In this document: one piece after another, positions 54,204 through 64,000 of the stretch | Position numbering within the stretch: the stretch's first letter is position 1 | Layout: every line of letters starts with the position of its first letter | DNA from: Sphingorhabdus sp. SMR4y | Lineage (GTDB): Bacteria; Pseudomonadota; Alphaproteobacteria; Sphingomonadales; Sphingomonadaceae | DNA: 64,000 nucleotides | Direction: 5' to 3' | NCBI RefSeq assembly: GCF_002218195.1 | Contig: NZ_CP022336.1 | Span: 1,426,001-1,490,000, forward strand | The notes under the pieces: generated by a model | Databases searched by the model: none | What the model saw: the letters and a program-made list of their open reading frames with translations, nothing else | What the model was told of the DNA's origin: nothing | Made by a program: the position numbers and the translations under genes

Positions 54204-55577
54204 TTAGCGCTTCCGACGCCCACCCTTGAGTTTGGCCTTTTTGAGCAAATCACCATATTGCAGTGCCAACAAATGGCTCTGGATCTGCGTAACCGTGTCG
54301 ACCGTCACATTGACGACAATCAACAGGCTCGTTCCGCCCAGGAAGAAAATCGGCAGACTTGTCTGCGCCATAACATATTCCGGAAGAACACAGACGAAAG
54401 CCAGATAAGCCGCGCCAACCACGGTGATCCGGGTCAACACATAATCGAGATAGTCTGCGGTATTCTTGCCGGGGCGGATACCGGGCACGAAGCCACCATT
54501 TTTCTTCAGATTTTCGGCGGTTTCTTCAGGATTGAAGACCACTGCCGTGTAGAAGAAGCAGAAGAAGATGATACCAGCGGCATAGAGCGCCATATAGAGC
54601 GGCTGACCATGGGCCAGATACTGATTGAGTGAGATCACGAAATCGCCAAACCATGTTTCGCCAGCGGTCGCATTGCCGGCAAACTGGCTGACCGTCAGCG
54701 GCATCAGCAGAAGCGAGGATGCGAAGATCGGCGGGATCACGCCTGCGGTATTGACCTTGAGCGGCAAATGGCTGCGATCCGCCTGCATGACTCCGTGCTG
54801 GGTCGCCCGCTTGGGATATTGAATGAGCACCCGTCTTTGGGCGCGTTCCATGAAGCTGATGAACAGGATCAACCCGACTACCATGGCGATCAGCCCGACG
54901 ATCGTCAGCGCGCTGATCGAACCGGTGCGGCTGCCTTCCATCAGATTGGCGACAAAGGTGGGCATCTGGGCAACAATACCGGCCATGATGATCAGCGATA
55001 TACCGTTGCCGATACCGCGGCTGGTGATCTGTTCACCCAGCCACATCAGGAACAGCGTGCCGCCAACCAGACTGATAACCGCGCCGATGCGGAACATGTA
55101 CCCCGGCTCCACCACCGCCTGCAGACCGGACTGGGAAGCGAAGCTTTCCAGACCAACCGCGATGAAATAGCCCTGTACGGCGGTCAGGCCGACCGTGCCG
55201 TAGCGGGTATATTGGTTGAGCTTCTTGCGCCCGGACTCGCCTTCTTTCTTGACCGCAGCCAGGGTCGGCGAAAGCGCTGCCGCCAGCTGGACCACAATCG
55301 AAGCGGTAATATAGGGCATGACCCCCAGCGCGATCAGGCTCATCCGCTCCAGCGAACCGCCCGAGAATGTATTGAAAATGTCCAGAACGCCGCCCCGGGT
55401 CTGATCATAGAGATCAGCCAGAACCACCGGATCAACACCCGGCAGCGGGACGAAACTGAGCAGGCGGAAAATAACCAGCGCGCCCAGGGTAAACCAGATA
55501 CGCTTGCGCAGCTCTGTGGCTTCACCGAATTTTGATAGGCTTAGATTAGCTGCGACCTGATCGGCTCTTGATGCCAT
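54204..55577 (-). CDS. secY: Protein translocase subunit SecY
   Basis: 457 residues, ten membrane helices, core of the Sec channel. Starts ASRADQVAANLSLSKFGEA, with GGVLDIFNTFSGGSLERMS (plug region), the GIGNGISLIIMAGI helix and the cytoplasmic loops with RRVLIQYPKR. The frame is open to 55643 but ATG 55577 starts the family-like N-terminus. Lies downstream of rplO in the spc order. Confidence 0.97.
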   Translation of the reverse strand: MASRADQVAANLSLSKFGEATELRKRIWFTLGALVIFRLLSFVPLPGVDPVVLADLYDQTRGGVLDIFNTFSGGSLERMSLIALGVMPYITASIVVQLAAALSPTLAAVKKEGESGRKKLNQYTRYGTVGLTAVQGYFIAVGLESFASQSGLQAVVEPGYMFRIGAVISLVGGTLFLMWLGEQITSRGIGNGISLIIMAGIVAQMPTFVANLMEGSRTGSISALTIVGLIAMVVGLILFISFMERAQRRVLIQYPKRATQHGVMQADRSHLPLKVNTAGVIPPIFASSLLLMPLTVSQFAGNATAGETWFGDFVISLNQYLAHGQPLYMALYAAGIIFFCFFYTAVVFNPEETAENLKKNGGFVPGIRPGKNTADYLDYVLTRITVVGAAYLAFVCVLPEYVMAQTSLPIFFLGGTSLLIVVNVTVDTVTQIQSHLLALQYGDLLKKAKLKGGRRKR

Positions 55578-55776
55578 GCTTGACTTCCCTGCCCCACTAT
55601 TAGTTTGCAACGCGCCCCTGCGGAGGCAGAGGCCCATCCCCAACTATTGCGACTTTAGCAATCTTCGGAGATGGACAGCTGCTGGTGCAGCTATGCAACC
55701 CGCCCCATATCGGATGTTCGCGCATCAAAAACAAGGGGCCAGAAAAAGAGGCGCTAAATCTAGCGCCTCTTGAAGA

Positions 55777-56331
55777 TCAATCTTTGTTTTTCGCCCTGTT
55801 CGCGGCTTTTTTCTCACGCGCAGGTTTGGACGGGACCGCTTTTTTCTCGCCCTTGGGACGACGTTCGCCGCCGGCTGCGAGAATTTCGACCTTGCCACCT
55901 GCTTTTTCGACCGCTGCAACTGCAGCTTTCGAAGCGCCGGCAACGGCGATGGTGATTTTCGCAGTCAGTTCGCCCTTGGCAAGAAGACGAACACCGTCCT
56001 TGCCTCCACGGGCCAGGCCAGCAGCCTTCAGCGTTGCATGGTCGATCGTGCCTTTGGCATCGAGACTCTTGTTGTCGATGAACTTCTGGATCATGCCCAG
56101 GTTCACTTCTGCATAGTCGGTGCCGAACGGGTTGTTGAAGCCACGCTTGGGAAGACGCATGTGGAGCGGCATCTGGCCGCCTTCAAATCCGTTGATCGAA
56201 ACACCGGAACGGGACTTCTGGCCCTTCTGGCCACGTCCACCGGTTTTGCCTTTGCCCGAGCCAATGCCGCGGCCAATGCGCAAGCGCGACTTGCGCGCGC
56301 CTTCGTTGTCTTTAATTTCGTTGAGTTTCAT
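55777..56331 (-). CDS. rplO: 50S ribosomal protein L15
   Basis: 184 residues, uL15. [20 protein letters not shown], the flexible [16 protein letters not shown] arm and [17 protein letters not shown] are diagnostic. The C-terminus is extended by about 30 basic residues ([15 protein letters not shown]), longer than in E. coli. Between rpmD and secY. Confidence 0.98.
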   Translation of the reverse strand: MKLNEIKDNEGARKSRLRIGRGIGSGKGKTGGRGQKGQKSRSGVSINGFEGGQMPLHMRLPKRGFNNPFGTDYAEVNLGMIQKFIDNKSLDAKGTIDHATLKAAGLARGGKDGVRLLAKGELTAKITIAVAGASKAAVAAVEKAGGKVEILAAGGERRPKGEKKAVPSKPAREKKAANRAKNKD

Positions 56332-56397
56332 TTCGGGTACTCGCTTTCGCTTTCATTCGCACTGTCATAATCATCCCGATGTACGGGACGGAACGGG

Positions 56398-56574
56398 TTA
56401 ATCCAGAACTTCTACAAGATGATGGACTTTGCCGATCATGCCGCGAACCTCTGGAGTATCTTCCAGTTCGGAGACGCGGTGCATCTTGTTGAGACCCAGA
56501 CCGATCAGCGTTTTGCGCTGAACTTCAGGACGACGGATCGGTGAACCAATCTGCTTGATCTTAATTTTCGCCAT
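56398..56574 (-). CDS. rpmD: 50S ribosomal protein L30
   Basis: 58 residues, uL30. It reads [20 protein letters not shown], then [19 protein letters not shown] and [11 protein letters not shown], the full bacterial L30. Six bp after rpsE on the same strand and 66 bp before rplO, in normal spc order. Confidence 0.97.
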   Translation of the reverse strand: MAKIKIKQIGSPIRRPEVQRKTLIGLGLNKMHRVSELEDTPEVRGMIGKVHHLVEVLD

Positions 56575-56580
56575 CAGGAT

Positions 56581-57339
56581 TTACTCCGTAACTGCAGCGG
56601 CATCGGCTGCCACTTCAGCGGCCGGGCCACCAGCACGCGCCAACAGGTCAGTAACCTTCTTGCCGCGTCGCTGGGATACGGCCTTCGGGCTGGACTGATC
56701 TGCCAATGCGGCAAAGGTCGCACGGATCATGTTATAAGGATTGGCGGTGCCGTTGGACTTGGTCACAACGTCGGAAACGCCAAGGCTCTCGAATACGGCA
56801 CGCATAGGACCGCCGGCAATGATACCGGTTCCTGGAGGCGCCGAACGCACGGTCACGTTACCCGCACCGAAGTGGCCAGTACCATCATGGTGCAGAGTCC
56901 GTCCTTCACGAAGCGGAACACGAACCATCGATTTTTTCGCAGCTGCGGTTGCCTTGGTAATGGCTTCAGGCACTTCGCGTGCCTTGCCCTTGCCGAAGCC
57001 GGCGCGACCCTTGCCATCGCCAACCACGACCAGCGCAGCAAAACCAAAGCGCTTACCGCCCTTGACCGTCTTCGAAACGCGGTTGATGTGAACCAGTTTC
57101 TCGATCAGCTCTTCGCCGCCGTCATTGTTTCCACGGCCACCACGATTGTTGCGTCCGCCGCCACGATTGTCGCGTCCGCCACCGCGGTTGTCACGACCGC
57201 CGCCACGGTTTCCACCGCGCGACTGACGCTCCGGACCACCGGTTTTGGCTTCAGGCGCCACAGCGGCTTCAGGCTGATTGCCTTCGCCAGTTGTACCCGG
57301 CTGTGCCGCGCCTTCTGGTGTTGTTTTGTCATCAGCCAT
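56581..57339 (-). CDS. rpsE: 30S ribosomal protein S5 with RGG-repeat N-terminal extension
   Basis: About 252 residues, much longer than E. coli S5 (about 166). The core has [38 protein letters not shown] and [19 protein letters not shown]. The first 75 residues are an extra low-complexity segment with three GGGRDN/GGGRNN repeats plus RGG units (about 42-72), and the C-terminus has an Ala-rich tail. S5 shapes the mRNA entry site. ATG 57339 is chosen; the frame opens at 57363 without a ribosome-binding site. Confidence 0.96.
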   Translation of the reverse strand: MADDKTTPEGAAQPGTTGEGNQPEAAVAPEAKTGGPERQSRGGNRGGGRDNRGGGRDNRGGGRNNRGGRGNNDGGEELIEKLVHINRVSKTVKGGKRFGFAALVVVGDGKGRAGFGKGKAREVPEAITKATAAAKKSMVRVPLREGRTLHHDGTGHFGAGNVTVRSAPPGTGIIAGGPMRAVFESLGVSDVVTKSNGTANPYNMIRATFAALADQSSPKAVSQRRGKKVTDLLARAGGPAAEVAADAAAVTE

Positions 57340-57340
57340 A

Positions 57341-57694
57341 TTAAAACTCCAATCCGCCTTCACGTGCTGCGTCGGCCAGAGCCTTCACACGTCCGTGAAA
57401 CAGAAACCCGCCACGGTCAAAAATTACTTCTTTAACGCCCGCCTTCTTGGCAGCTTCGGCAACGCGCTTGCCGACATCGGCTGCAGCCTTGCTATCCGCG
57501 CCGGTTTTGACTTTGGACGCCTTGTCGATGGTCGAAGCGGAAGCCAGCGTTTTGCCCTCGGCATCGTCGATGACCTGCGCATAGATATGCCGGCTCGTGC
57601 GATGCACGGACAAACGAGGCTTTGAGAGCCCGCGCTTGCGCAATTTGCTGCGTACGCGTTGCTGGCGCCGTTTGAACTGAGAAATATTCGCCAT
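57341..57694 (-). CDS. rplR: 50S ribosomal protein L18
   Basis: 117 residues, uL18, which binds 5S r[23 protein letters not shown] and [20 protein letters not shown] are diagnostic. Next gene rpsE starts 1 bp after the stop. Confidence 0.98.
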   Translation of the reverse strand: MANISQFKRRQQRVRSKLRKRGLSKPRLSVHRTSRHIYAQVIDDAEGKTLASASTIDKASKVKTGADSKAAADVGKRVAEAAKKAGVKEVIFDRGGFLFHGRVKALADAAREGGLEF

Positions 57695-57697
57695 GGC

Positions 57698-58231
57698 TTA
57701 TTTCTTCTTCCCTTCTTTGCGGAAAATATATTCGCCGCGATATTTGATACCCTTGCCTTTATACGGCTCGGGCTTGCGCCAGCGCCGGATTTCGGCAGCG
57801 ACCTGGCCAACCTGCTGTTTGTCCATGCCGGAAATTTCGATCGTCGTCTGATCCGGTGTCTTGACGGTAATGCCGTCAGGAATCGCGAAGTTCACGTCAT
57901 GGCTGTAGCCGAGCTGCAGGTTGAGAGTCTTGCCCTGTACTGCTGCACGATAACCAACGCCGTTGATTTCCAGCACCTTGGTAAAGCCGTCGGTGACGCC
58001 TTCGACCAGGTTCTGAACCAGAGTGCGCTGCATGCCCCAGAAAGCGCGGGCGCTTTTCGACTTGTTTGCCGGCATAACCTGCAAACCGCCATCGCTCAAT
58101 TCATAGGTCAGATCATCAACCATCGGGGTCGAAAGCTCGCCCTTCGGACCTTTGACCTTGACCAGACCATCTTCCATGACGGCGGTGACGCCGTCCGGAA
58201 TAGCCACTGATTTTTTGCCAATACGGGACAT
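57698..58231 (-). CDS. rplF: 50S ribosomal protein L6
   Basis: 177 residues, uL6. [20 protein letters not shown] at the start and [20 protein letters not shown] near the end are diagnostic; two similar halves are visible. Lies 2 bp after rpsH. Confidence 0.98.
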   Translation of the reverse strand: MSRIGKKSVAIPDGVTAVMEDGLVKVKGPKGELSTPMVDDLTYELSDGGLQVMPANKSKSARAFWGMQRTLVQNLVEGVTDGFTKVLEINGVGYRAAVQGKTLNLQLGYSHDVNFAIPDGITVKTPDQTTIEISGMDKQQVGQVAAEIRRWRKPEPYKGKGIKYRGEYIFRKEGKKK

Positions 58232-58233
58232 GA

Positions 58234-58629
58234 TTAGAATACCTCAGCCAGTACTTCGCCGCCGACCTTCGCCTGACGCGCTTCTGCGTCAGAGAGAACA
58301 CCTTGTGGCGTCGATACGATTGTTATGCCCAAGCCGTTGCGAACCCGTGGCAGATCTTCCGAACCGCTGTAGACACGACGACCGGGCTTTGAAACGCGAG
58401 CCACGTGGCGAATTGCCGGCTGGCCTTCAAAATATTTCAGTTCAATCCGCAGACCGGGGTGCTTGTTGACCTCTTCTTCGCTGTAGCCGCGAATATAGCC
58501 TTCGCGCTGCAACACTTCGAGGACGGCGCCGCGCAGTTTGGACGCGGGTGTTACAACGCTGTCCTTACGTGCCTGTTGTCCGTTACGGATACGGGTGAGC
58601 ATGTCACCCAAGGGATCGGTAAAAGCCAT
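58234..58629 (-). CDS. rpsH: 30S ribosomal protein S8
   Basis: 131 residues, uS8. [19 protein letters not shown] and [20 protein letters not shown] are diagnostic. S8 organises the central 16S domain and represses the spc operon in E. coli. Follows rpsN by 12 bp. Confidence 0.98.
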   Translation of the reverse strand: MAFTDPLGDMLTRIRNGQQARKDSVVTPASKLRGAVLEVLQREGYIRGYSEEEVNKHPGLRIELKYFEGQPAIRHVARVSKPGRRVYSGSEDLPRVRNGLGITIVSTPQGVLSDAEARQAKVGGEVLAEVF

Positions 58630-58641
58630 ATTATCTCTCCC

Positions 58642-58947
58642 TTACCAGCTTGATTTCGTTACGCCGGGAATCAGACCTTTATTGGCCATGTCTCTCAGCT
58701 CGATGCGGCACAGGCGGAACTTGCGATAGTAACCGCGTGGCCGTCCTGTGGTTTCACAGCGGTTGCGTACGCGGGTTGGGTTCGCGTTCCGCGGAATTTC
58801 CGCCATTTTGAGGCGCGCCATCAAACGTTCGGTCTCATCGAGAGACTCGTCTGCTGCCATCGCTTTCAGTTTCGCATAGCGTCCGGCGTATTTCTTCACC
58901 ATCCGCTTGCGTTTTTCGTTTCTGTTAATGGAACTCAGTTTCGCCAT
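58642..58947 (-). CDS. rpsN: 30S ribosomal protein S14
   Basis: 101 residues, the long zinc-free form of uS14. [20 protein letters not shown] and [16 protein letters not shown] are diagnostic; only two cysteines are present, not the CxxC pairs of zinc S14. Confidence 0.98.
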   Translation of the reverse strand: MAKLSSINRNEKRKRMVKKYAGRYAKLKAMAADESLDETERLMARLKMAEIPRNANPTRVRNRCETTGRPRGYYRKFRLCRIELRDMANKGLIPGVTKSSW

Positions 58948-58984
58948 GACTTAAGTTCTCGTCCTTCCGTATAATGAAGCGCGC

Positions 58985-59572
58985 TTACGCGGCTTCTTTT
59001 TCTTCCGATTGTTCCTCTTTGGGGAACGGGAAACCGAACAATGCCAGAAGCGCACGCGCCTCGTCGTCTGTTTTTGCTGTAGTCGTCACAATCACGTCCA
59101 TGCCGCGAACAACGTCGATGTTGTCATAAGCGATTTCGGGGAAAATGATCTGCTCTTTCAGGCCCATGGCAAAGTTGCCACGACCGTCAAAGCTTTTCGG
59201 ATTCAGGCCTCTGAAATCCCGGATGCGAGGCATCGCGACGGTGACCAGACGATCGATAAATTCGTACATCCGTTCCCGGCGCAGATTGACTTTGCAGCCA
59301 ATCGGCATGCCTTCACGCAACTTGAACGTTGCGATCGAGTTTTTCGCCTTGGTGATCACTGGCTTCTGGCCGGCAATCAGTTCCATTTCGGCTGCAGCAC
59401 TTGCAACCTTCTTCTTGTCCTGGCTACCTTCACCAACACCCATGTTGATGGTGACCATTGAAATCCGCGGGACTTCCATGGGATTGGTGTAGTTGAACTT
59501 TTCCTGCATCGCCTTGACGATTTCATCGTCATATTTTTTGCGCATGCGGGGGATATATTTTTTATCAGCCAT
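58985..59572 (-). CDS. rplE: 50S ribosomal protein L5
   Basis: 195 residues, uL5, binds 5S r[42 protein letters not shown] and [20 protein letters not shown] are diagnostic. A short acidic tail ([10 protein letters not shown]) extends it. Its ATG lies 8 bp inside rplX. Confidence 0.98.
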   Translation of the reverse strand: MADKKYIPRMRKKYDDEIVKAMQEKFNYTNPMEVPRISMVTINMGVGEGSQDKKKVASAAAEMELIAGQKPVITKAKNSIATFKLREGMPIGCKVNLRRERMYEFIDRLVTVAMPRIRDFRGLNPKSFDGRGNFAMGLKEQIIFPEIAYDNIDVVRGMDVIVTTTAKTDDEARALLALFGFPFPKEEQSEEKEAA

Positions 59573-59888
59573 CGACTTTCTCCCCGGACTTTACAGCAAT
59601 CCGCTGCATCTTTCCGTCTTCTGTCTTTTCAAATCTGACGCGGGTCGGCTTGCCGTCTTTCGGATCCGCCACAGCGACCTTGCTGATGTGCATTGCCGCT
59701 TCGCGCCGCTCGAGGCCACCCTGGGGATTGGCCTGGGTCGGCTTGCGGTGACGAACAGCTATGTTCACACCGGAAACAATGACCTTGTCGTCTTTCGGCA
59801 TCACCTTGGTGACTTCACCCGACTTGCCCTTGTCCTTGCCGGACAGAACGACGACGGTATCGCCTTTTTTGATTTTTGCATTGGCCAT
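59565..59888 (-). CDS. rplX: 50S ribosomal protein L24
   Basis: 107 residues, uL24. [20 protein letters not shown] (KOW motif), [20 protein letters not shown] and [16 protein letters not shown] are diagnostic. The frame is open far upstream through rplN in another frame, but ATG 59888 starts the protein. Overlaps rplE by 8 bp. Confidence 0.97.
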   Translation of the reverse strand: MANAKIKKGDTVVVLSGKDKGKSGEVTKVMPKDDKVIVSGVNIAVRHRKPTQANPQGGLERREAAMHISKVAVADPKDGKPTRVRFEKTEDGKMQRIAVKSGEKVDG

Positions 59889-59890
59889 GA

Positions 59891-60259
59891 TTAGAGCACC
59901 TCCGGCGCAAGGCTGATGATTTTCATATGCTTTTTCGCACGCAGTTCGCGAACCACGGGGCCAAAAATACGGGTGCCGATTGGCTCCTGGTTGTTGTTCA
60001 CCAGAACCGCAGCATTGCTGTCGAACCGAATGACAGAACCGTCTTTGCGACGGATGTCCTTCTTCGTACGCACAATCACCGCACGGTGAACGTCGCCCTT
60101 CTTGACCTTGCCGCGCGGCGCTGCTTCCTTGATCGAAACGACAATGATGTCGCCGACGCCGGCAAAGCGACGCTTCGAGCCGCCCAGCACCTTGATGCAC
60201 TGCACGCGTTTGGCGCCGCTATTGTCAGCGACCTCCAGGTTCGATTGCATCTGGATCAT
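59891..60259 (-). CDS. rplN: 50S ribosomal protein L14
   Basis: 122 residues, uL14. [20 protein letters not shown] and [20 protein letters not shown] are diagnostic. It is preceded by an 80-bp gap after rpsQ, a common break between the S10 and spc operons, so a promoter may lie there. Confidence 0.98.
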   Translation of the reverse strand: MIQMQSNLEVADNSGAKRVQCIKVLGGSKRRFAGVGDIIVVSIKEAAPRGKVKKGDVHRAVIVRTKKDIRRKDGSVIRFDSNAAVLVNNNQEPIGTRIFGPVVRELRAKKHMKIISLAPEVL

Positions 60260-60339
60260 GGATCCAATTCCTTCTTCATATACCCGGCAAGCCAGGCGTT
60301 TCCTACTTCGTCACCCCGGCAGATCCGGGATATTCTAAA

Positions 60340-60702
60340 CTATTCGGCAGCTGGTGATGCTTCGGCCGTATCTTCTGCCGCAGGCTTCACTGGCGCCTTG
60401 ACCTTTTCGTCCTTCGGATCGCTGGCCGTAATCTCGCTGACCGTCGGCGTTGCGATACCGGCTGCTGCGCCGACCCGCTCCAGAACCTTCCAGGTCTTCA
60501 GCTTGGAAATCGGACGGGTTTCTTCAATCCGTACGGTTTCACCCAGGCTGATTTCATTCTTTTCATCATGCGCGTGATATTTTTTCGAGCGCCGGATGAT
60601 TTTTCCGTAAAGCGGATGCTTCACCTTGCGTTCGACATTGACGACAACAGTCTTGTCGCCCTTGTCTGACACGACAGTGCCGGTGAGAATACGTTTTGGC
60701 AT
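60340..60702 (-). CDS. rpsQ: 30S ribosomal protein S17 with extended C-terminus
   Basis: 120 residues, against about 84 in E. coli. The core [20 protein letters not shown] and [17 protein letters not shown] is standard; the extra tail of about 35 residues is Ala/Pro/Glu rich ([20 protein letters not shown]). Last gene of the S10 operon. Confidence 0.97.
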   Translation of the reverse strand: MPKRILTGTVVSDKGDKTVVVNVERKVKHPLYGKIIRRSKKYHAHDEKNEISLGETVRIEETRPISKLKTWKVLERVGAAAGIATPTVSEITASDPKDEKVKAPVKPAAEDTAEASPAAE

Positions 60703-60711
60703 ATCGGTTCC

Positions 60712-60930
60712 TTACGCCTTTGCTTCTGCGGTCGCCGCGTTTGCACGCTCGGCCTGCAATGTTTTGATCCGGGCGATCGTGCGACGCACTTCCCGTGTCC
60801 GGCTTGGTTTTTCGAGCTGATTGGTCGCAGCCTGAAAGCGCAGGTTAAAGGCCTCGCGCTTCAGTTCGCCCAGTTCGGTCTCGAGCTGATCGTCGGTTTT
60901 GGTCCGCAAATCTTCAGTTTTCATGCTCAT
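60712..60930 (-). CDS. rpmC: 50S ribosomal protein L29
   Basis: 72 residues, uL29, at the tunnel exit and part of the SRP and trigger-factor docking site. ELGELKREAFNLRFQAATNQ and VRRTIARIKTLQAERANA are diagnostic. Start ATG 60930 or 60924. Confidence 0.97.
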   Translation of the reverse strand: MSMKTEDLRTKTDDQLETELGELKREAFNLRFQAATNQLEKPSRTREVRRTIARIKTLQAERANAATAEAKA

Positions 60931-60935
60931 CTAGC

Positions 60936-61367
60936 TTAACCTTCCAGATGTGACGTGTCGCCGAGGCGAGCCACAACCTTTGTCTTGATCGGGAGCTTCA
61001 TCGCTGCCCGCTCGAAAGCGATCGCTGCAATCGGTCCGGGAACGCCGTCCAGTTCGAACAGGATCCGACCTGGTTTAACCCGAGCAGCCCAATATTCCAC
61101 AGAGCCCTTGCCCTTACCCTGACGAACTTCGGCAGGCTTCTTGGACACTGGCACATCCGGGAATACCCGGATCCACAAACGGCCCTGACGCTTGATGTGA
61201 CGCGTGATCGCACGACGAGCCGCCTCGATCTGGCGCGCGGTAATCCGTTCAGGCTCCATGGCTTTCAGGCCATAACTGCCGAAGTTCAGGGTCGTGCCAC
61301 CAGGGGCCTTGCCCTTGATCCGGCCTTTGAAAGCCTTGCGGAATTTATGTTTCTTGGGTTGCAGCAT
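60936..61367 (-). CDS. rplP: 50S ribosomal protein L16
   Basis: 143 residues, uL16, near the peptidyl-transferase centre. [19 protein letters not shown] and [19 protein letters not shown] are diagnostic. The conserved [18 protein letters not shown] helix is intact. Confidence 0.98.
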   Translation of the reverse strand: MLQPKKHKFRKAFKGRIKGKAPGGTTLNFGSYGLKAMEPERITARQIEAARRAITRHIKRQGRLWIRVFPDVPVSKKPAEVRQGKGKGSVEYWAARVKPGRILFELDGVPGPIAAIAFERAAMKLPIKTKVVARLGDTSHLEG

Positions 61368-61391
61368 GATGCTCTACCTATTCCTCAAAAA

Positions 61392-62093
61392 TCAACGTTG
61401 GTGCTGCGGACGGACGCCGGACGTCTGTGCTTCAACATTCAACCGGTCCTGAGCCATCGGGTCATGACCCAATATCTCGCCTTTGAAAATCCAGACCTTG
61501 ATACCGATAATACCGTAAGCGGTCAGCGCTTCATATTCGGCATAGTCGATATTGGCGCGCAGCGTATGGAGCGGCACGCGGCCTTCACGATACCATTCAA
61601 CGCGGGCAATTTCTGCTCCGCCCAAACGGCCACCGCAAACAATTTTGATGCCTTCAGCGCCGAGACGCAGAGCCGACTGAACCGCACGCTTCATGGCACG
61701 ACGGAATGCAACGCGGCGGATCAGCTGATCACCAATGCCCTGCGCTACCAGCTTCGCATCGACTTCCGGCTTGCGGATTTCGACGATGTTCAGGGAAACG
61801 TCACCGGACGACATTTCGCTCAGCTTGCGACGCAGTTTTTCGATATCCGCGCCTTTCTTGCCGATGATAACACCAGGGCGAGCAGCATAGATGGAAACGC
61901 GACAAGTTTTGGCCGGACGCTCGATCACAACCTTCGAAATCGCTGCCTGGGGCAGATTCTCGAAGATATATTTCCGCATCTTGATGTCTTCCATCAAGAG
62001 ATCGCCATAGTTGGAACCTTCCGCATACCAGCGGCTGTCCCAGGTCCGGTTGATCTGCAGGCGAAGCCCGATAGGATTACTCTTTTGACCCAT
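61392..62093 (-). CDS. rpsC: 30S ribosomal protein S3
   Basis: 233 residues, uS3. [20 protein letters not shown], the KH-domain [18 protein letters not shown] and [20 protein letters not shown] are diagnostic. It lines the mRNA entry channel. Confidence 0.98.
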   Translation of the reverse strand: MGQKSNPIGLRLQINRTWDSRWYAEGSNYGDLLMEDIKMRKYIFENLPQAAISKVVIERPAKTCRVSIYAARPGVIIGKKGADIEKLRRKLSEMSSGDVSLNIVEIRKPEVDAKLVAQGIGDQLIRRVAFRRAMKRAVQSALRLGAEGIKIVCGGRLGGAEIARVEWYREGRVPLHTLRANIDYAEYEALTAYGIIGIKVWIFKGEILGHDPMAQDRLNVEAQTSGVRPQHQR

Positions 62094-62095
62094 GG

Positions 62096-62479
62096 TTACG
62101 CCTCTTCCTCTTCATGCTCGCGGACAACGATGCGAACGCGGCTAAATGGCTTGATAATCTTGGCTGAACGGCCACGCGCACGCGCCTTCCAGCGCTTCAT
62201 CGTGATCGACTTGCCGACGCTCGCTTCATGAACGATCAATGCGTCGACATCCAGATTGTGATTATTCTCGGCATTGGCGATAGCTGAAGCGAGAACCTTG
62301 CTGACATCCTTGGCCATCGCCTTTTTGGAGAAGGACAGAATGTTCAATGCTTCTTCCGCTTTCTTGCCACGGATCAGCTGTGCAACCAAGTTGAGCTTCT
62401 GGGCAGAACCACGGATGGAATTGCCTACAGCCAAAGCTTCATTGTCGCCAACACGGCGGGGTGATGATGCCTTACCCAT
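62096..62479 (-). CDS. rplV: 50S ribosomal protein L22
   Basis: 127 residues, uL22, reaching into the exit tunnel. [20 protein letters not shown] and [20 protein letters not shown] (tunnel loop) are diagnostic. Its ATG overlaps the rpsS stop by 1 bp. Confidence 0.98.
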   Translation of the reverse strand: MGKASSPRRVGDNEALAVGNSIRGSAQKLNLVAQLIRGKKAEEALNILSFSKKAMAKDVSKVLASAIANAENNHNLDVDALIVHEASVGKSITMKRWKARARGRSAKIIKPFSRVRIVVREHEEEEA

Positions 62480-62754
62480 TATTTCTTGCCTTTTTTGTCA
62501 GCGCCATGGCCGTAATAGTTACGCGTAGGTGCGAACTCGCCAAGCTTGTGACCGACCATGTCTTCATTCACCGAAACCGGGATGAATTTCTGACCGTTGT
62601 AAACGCTGAAGGTCAAGCCGACGAAATCAGGCAAAACGGTAGAACGACGCGACCAGGTCTTGATCGGCGCACGCGCGTTGTTTTCCTGCGCAGTCTGCGC
62701 TTTTTTCAGCAGGTGGAGGTCAACAAACGGACCTTTTTTGATGGAACGAGCCAT
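62479..62754 (-). CDS. rpsS: 30S ribosomal protein S19
   Basis: 91 residues, uS19. [37 protein letters not shown] and [19 protein letters not shown] are diagnostic. It is in the subunit head with S13. Confidence 0.98.
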   Translation of the reverse strand: MARSIKKGPFVDLHLLKKAQTAQENNARAPIKTWSRRSTVLPDFVGLTFSVYNGQKFIPVSVNEDMVGHKLGEFAPTRNYYGHGADKKGKK

Positions 62755-62756
62755 GC

Positions 62757-63593
62757 TTACCTCTTCTTCTTCGCGTGACGCGACCGGATGATCATCTTGT
62801 CAGTCGATTTGTTGCTACGGGTACGAGCACCCTTGGTTGGCTTACCCCATGGCGTAACCGGATGACGACCACCGGAAGTCCGGCCTTCACCACCACCATG
62901 CGGGTGATCGACTGGGTTTTTCGCAACACCGCGAGTAAGAGGACGACGTCCCTTCCAGCGGGTACGGCCTGCCTTGCCGAAATTCTGGTTCGAATTGTCC
63001 GGATTGGACACCGCACCAACGGTCGCCATACAGTCAGAACGCAGATAGCGCTGCTCGCCGCTTTTCAGGCGAACAATAACCATACCGCGGTCACGACCGA
63101 CAATCTGGACATAAGCACCGGCCGAACGAGCGATCTGACCGCCCTTGCCTGGCTTCATTTCGACATTGTGAACAATCGTACCAACCGGCATTTGCGACAG
63201 CAACATTGCGTTACCGGGCTTCACGTCGGTCTTTTTGCCGGCCAGCACAGTGTCGCCAACATCGAGACGCTGCGGTGCCAGAATGTAGGACAGCTCGCCG
63301 TCTTCATATTTGATCAGCGCGATAAAGGCGGTGCGGTTGGGATCATATTCGATCCGTTCAACAGTCGCAGCCATATCCCATTTGCGCCGCTTGAAATCGA
63401 CGAGACGATATTTCTGTTTATGGCCACCGGCGATGCCACGCGAAGTGACATGACCTTTGTTGTTCCGGCCACCCGTCTTGTTCTTGCCTTCGACAAGCTT
63501 CTTGACGGGCTTGCCTTTCCAGAGGCCGCTCTTGTCGACCAGGATAAGACCACGCCGGGCGGGGCTTGTCGGTTTATAGGATTTTAATGCCAT
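62757..63593 (-). CDS. rplB: 50S ribosomal protein L2
   Basis: 278 residues, uL2, needed for peptidyl-transferase activity. [20 protein letters not shown], the conserved [20 protein letters not shown] loop with the key His, and [18 protein letters not shown] are present. Confidence 0.98.
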   Translation of the reverse strand: MALKSYKPTSPARRGLILVDKSGLWKGKPVKKLVEGKNKTGGRNNKGHVTSRGIAGGHKQKYRLVDFKRRKWDMAATVERIEYDPNRTAFIALIKYEDGELSYILAPQRLDVGDTVLAGKKTDVKPGNAMLLSQMPVGTIVHNVEMKPGKGGQIARSAGAYVQIVGRDRGMVIVRLKSGEQRYLRSDCMATVGAVSNPDNSNQNFGKAGRTRWKGRRPLTRGVAKNPVDHPHGGGEGRTSGGRHPVTPWGKPTKGARTRSNKSTDKMIIRSRHAKKKR

Positions 63594-63599
63594 GTGCCC

Positions 63600-63908
63600 T
63601 TAAACTCCCGTGGTGATGTCAATGGTTTGGCCTTCAGCCAAAGTGACAACAGCCTTCTTGATGTCATTGCGAGTGTAGGGACGACCCTTCCACTTCTTGG
63701 TCTTGCCCTTTTGCACCAGCGTGTTGACGTTTTTGACTTTGACATCAAACAACGCCTCGATGGCGGCCTTGATCTGCGGCTTGGTTGCGGTGTTCGCAAC
63801 CTTGAATACCACAGCATTATGCTCGCTGAGCAAGGTCGATTTCTCGGTGATGTGCGGGCCGACAATTACGTCATAATGACGAATATCGACAGCTTCTTTT
63901 TTAGCCAT
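63600..63908 (-). CDS. rplW: 50S ribosomal protein L23
   Basis: 102 residues, uL23. [20 protein letters not shown] and [20 protein letters not shown]-like sequence are diagnostic. It is the tunnel-exit docking protein for SRP and trigger factor. Its ATG overlaps rplD by 8 bp. Confidence 0.98.
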   Translation of the reverse strand: MAKKEAVDIRHYDVIVGPHITEKSTLLSEHNAVVFKVANTATKPQIKAAIEALFDVKVKNVNTLVQKGKTKKWKGRPYTRNDIKKAVVTLAEGQTIDITTGV

Positions 63909-64000
63909 TGAAGCGCGCCTCCAGCTTTTCTACCGCTGCGCGCGTCAGCACCAGGGTTTCATGGTTCAGAATGTCATAAACATTGGCACCGGCAGCTGGC
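63901..64000 (-). CDS. rplD: 50S ribosomal protein L4 (C-terminal end only)
   Basis: Thirty-two residues and a stop are visible, open at the window edge. The tail reads [20 protein letters not shown] then [12 protein letters not shown], the typical end of bacterial uL4. Order rplD-rplW-rplB is standard for the S10 operon. Confidence 0.93.
   Translation of the reverse strand, partial: PAAGANVYDILNHETLVLTRAAVEKLEARFNG

Noticed and set aside
59565-60200. A 211-codon frame as one protein
   Set aside because: Its first part is a wrong-frame translation of rplN; only the part from ATG 59888 is L24.
1-64000. CRISPR array, prophage or anti-phage island
   Set aside because: No regularly spaced repeats, no phage structural or integrase genes and no known defence genes were seen; the only mobile element recognised is the IS630 copy.

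Overview
The window looks like a chromosomal segment of an alphaproteobacterium of the order Sphingomonadales, probably a marine or freshwater member of the Sphingopyxis/Parasphingorhabdus type. This is inferred from the ribosomal and Sec proteins, a lignostilbene-type carotenoid oxygenase next to a TonB-dependent receptor, many acyl-CoA dehydrogenases and SDRs, and the dispersed palindromic repeat containing CTTCGACAGGCTCAG that is common in sphingomonads. I could run no database search, so the genus is a guess.

Layout. 1-5.9 kb: the 5' part of a DUF6456 gene, an XRE regulator, a GT4 glycosyltransferase, then the minus-strand operon yajC-secD-secF-Mth938-like, and tRNA-Pro(GGG). 6.0-15.8 kb: an accessory catabolic island with a carotenoid oxygenase, a divergent MarR regulator cut by an IS630-family element, an SDR, a succinate-semialdehyde-type dehydrogenase, a zinc-independent MDR reductase and a large TonB-dependent receptor. 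16-25.3 kb: a GAF-GGDEF-EAL protein, an exoribonuclease-like protein, a serine hydrolase, the glutathione-dependent formaldehyde pathway (adhC-fghA), purU, and an acyl-CoA dehydrogenase/dehydratase pair. 25.3-31.9 kb: a double copy of the palindromic repeat, an exported catalase-peroxidase, a dienoyl-CoA-reductase-like SDR, a possible non-coding transcript, a 24-codon ORF, a DUF4197 protein and a lipoprotein. 31.9-42 kb: two divergent acyl-CoA catabolism loci; the plus-strand one holds a split version of the ACAD10/ACAD11 system (kinase plus acyl-CoA dehydrogenase). 42-45.6 kb: two paralogous secreted glycine-zipper proteins and a prolyl oligopeptidase.

45.7-64 kb is the ribosomal-protein supercluster on the minus strand (S10, spc and alpha operon genes from the end of rplD to rplQ). 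It is interrupted between adk and rpsM by an SRPBCC protein, gdhA, a RimB-type retropepsin-like protein, rimK and a convergent aspartoacylase-like gene. This places glutamate synthesis and S6 glutamylation genes inside the ribosome locus and is, to me, the most interesting arrangement in the window.

Other notable points: precise loss of the IS630 element would restore a 142-codon MarR frame; the transposase stop codon lies in the target-site duplication; a perfect 14-bp hairpin covers the ribosome-binding site of the lipoprotein gene; and similar AT-rich palindromes precede both acyl-CoA dehydrogenase loci.
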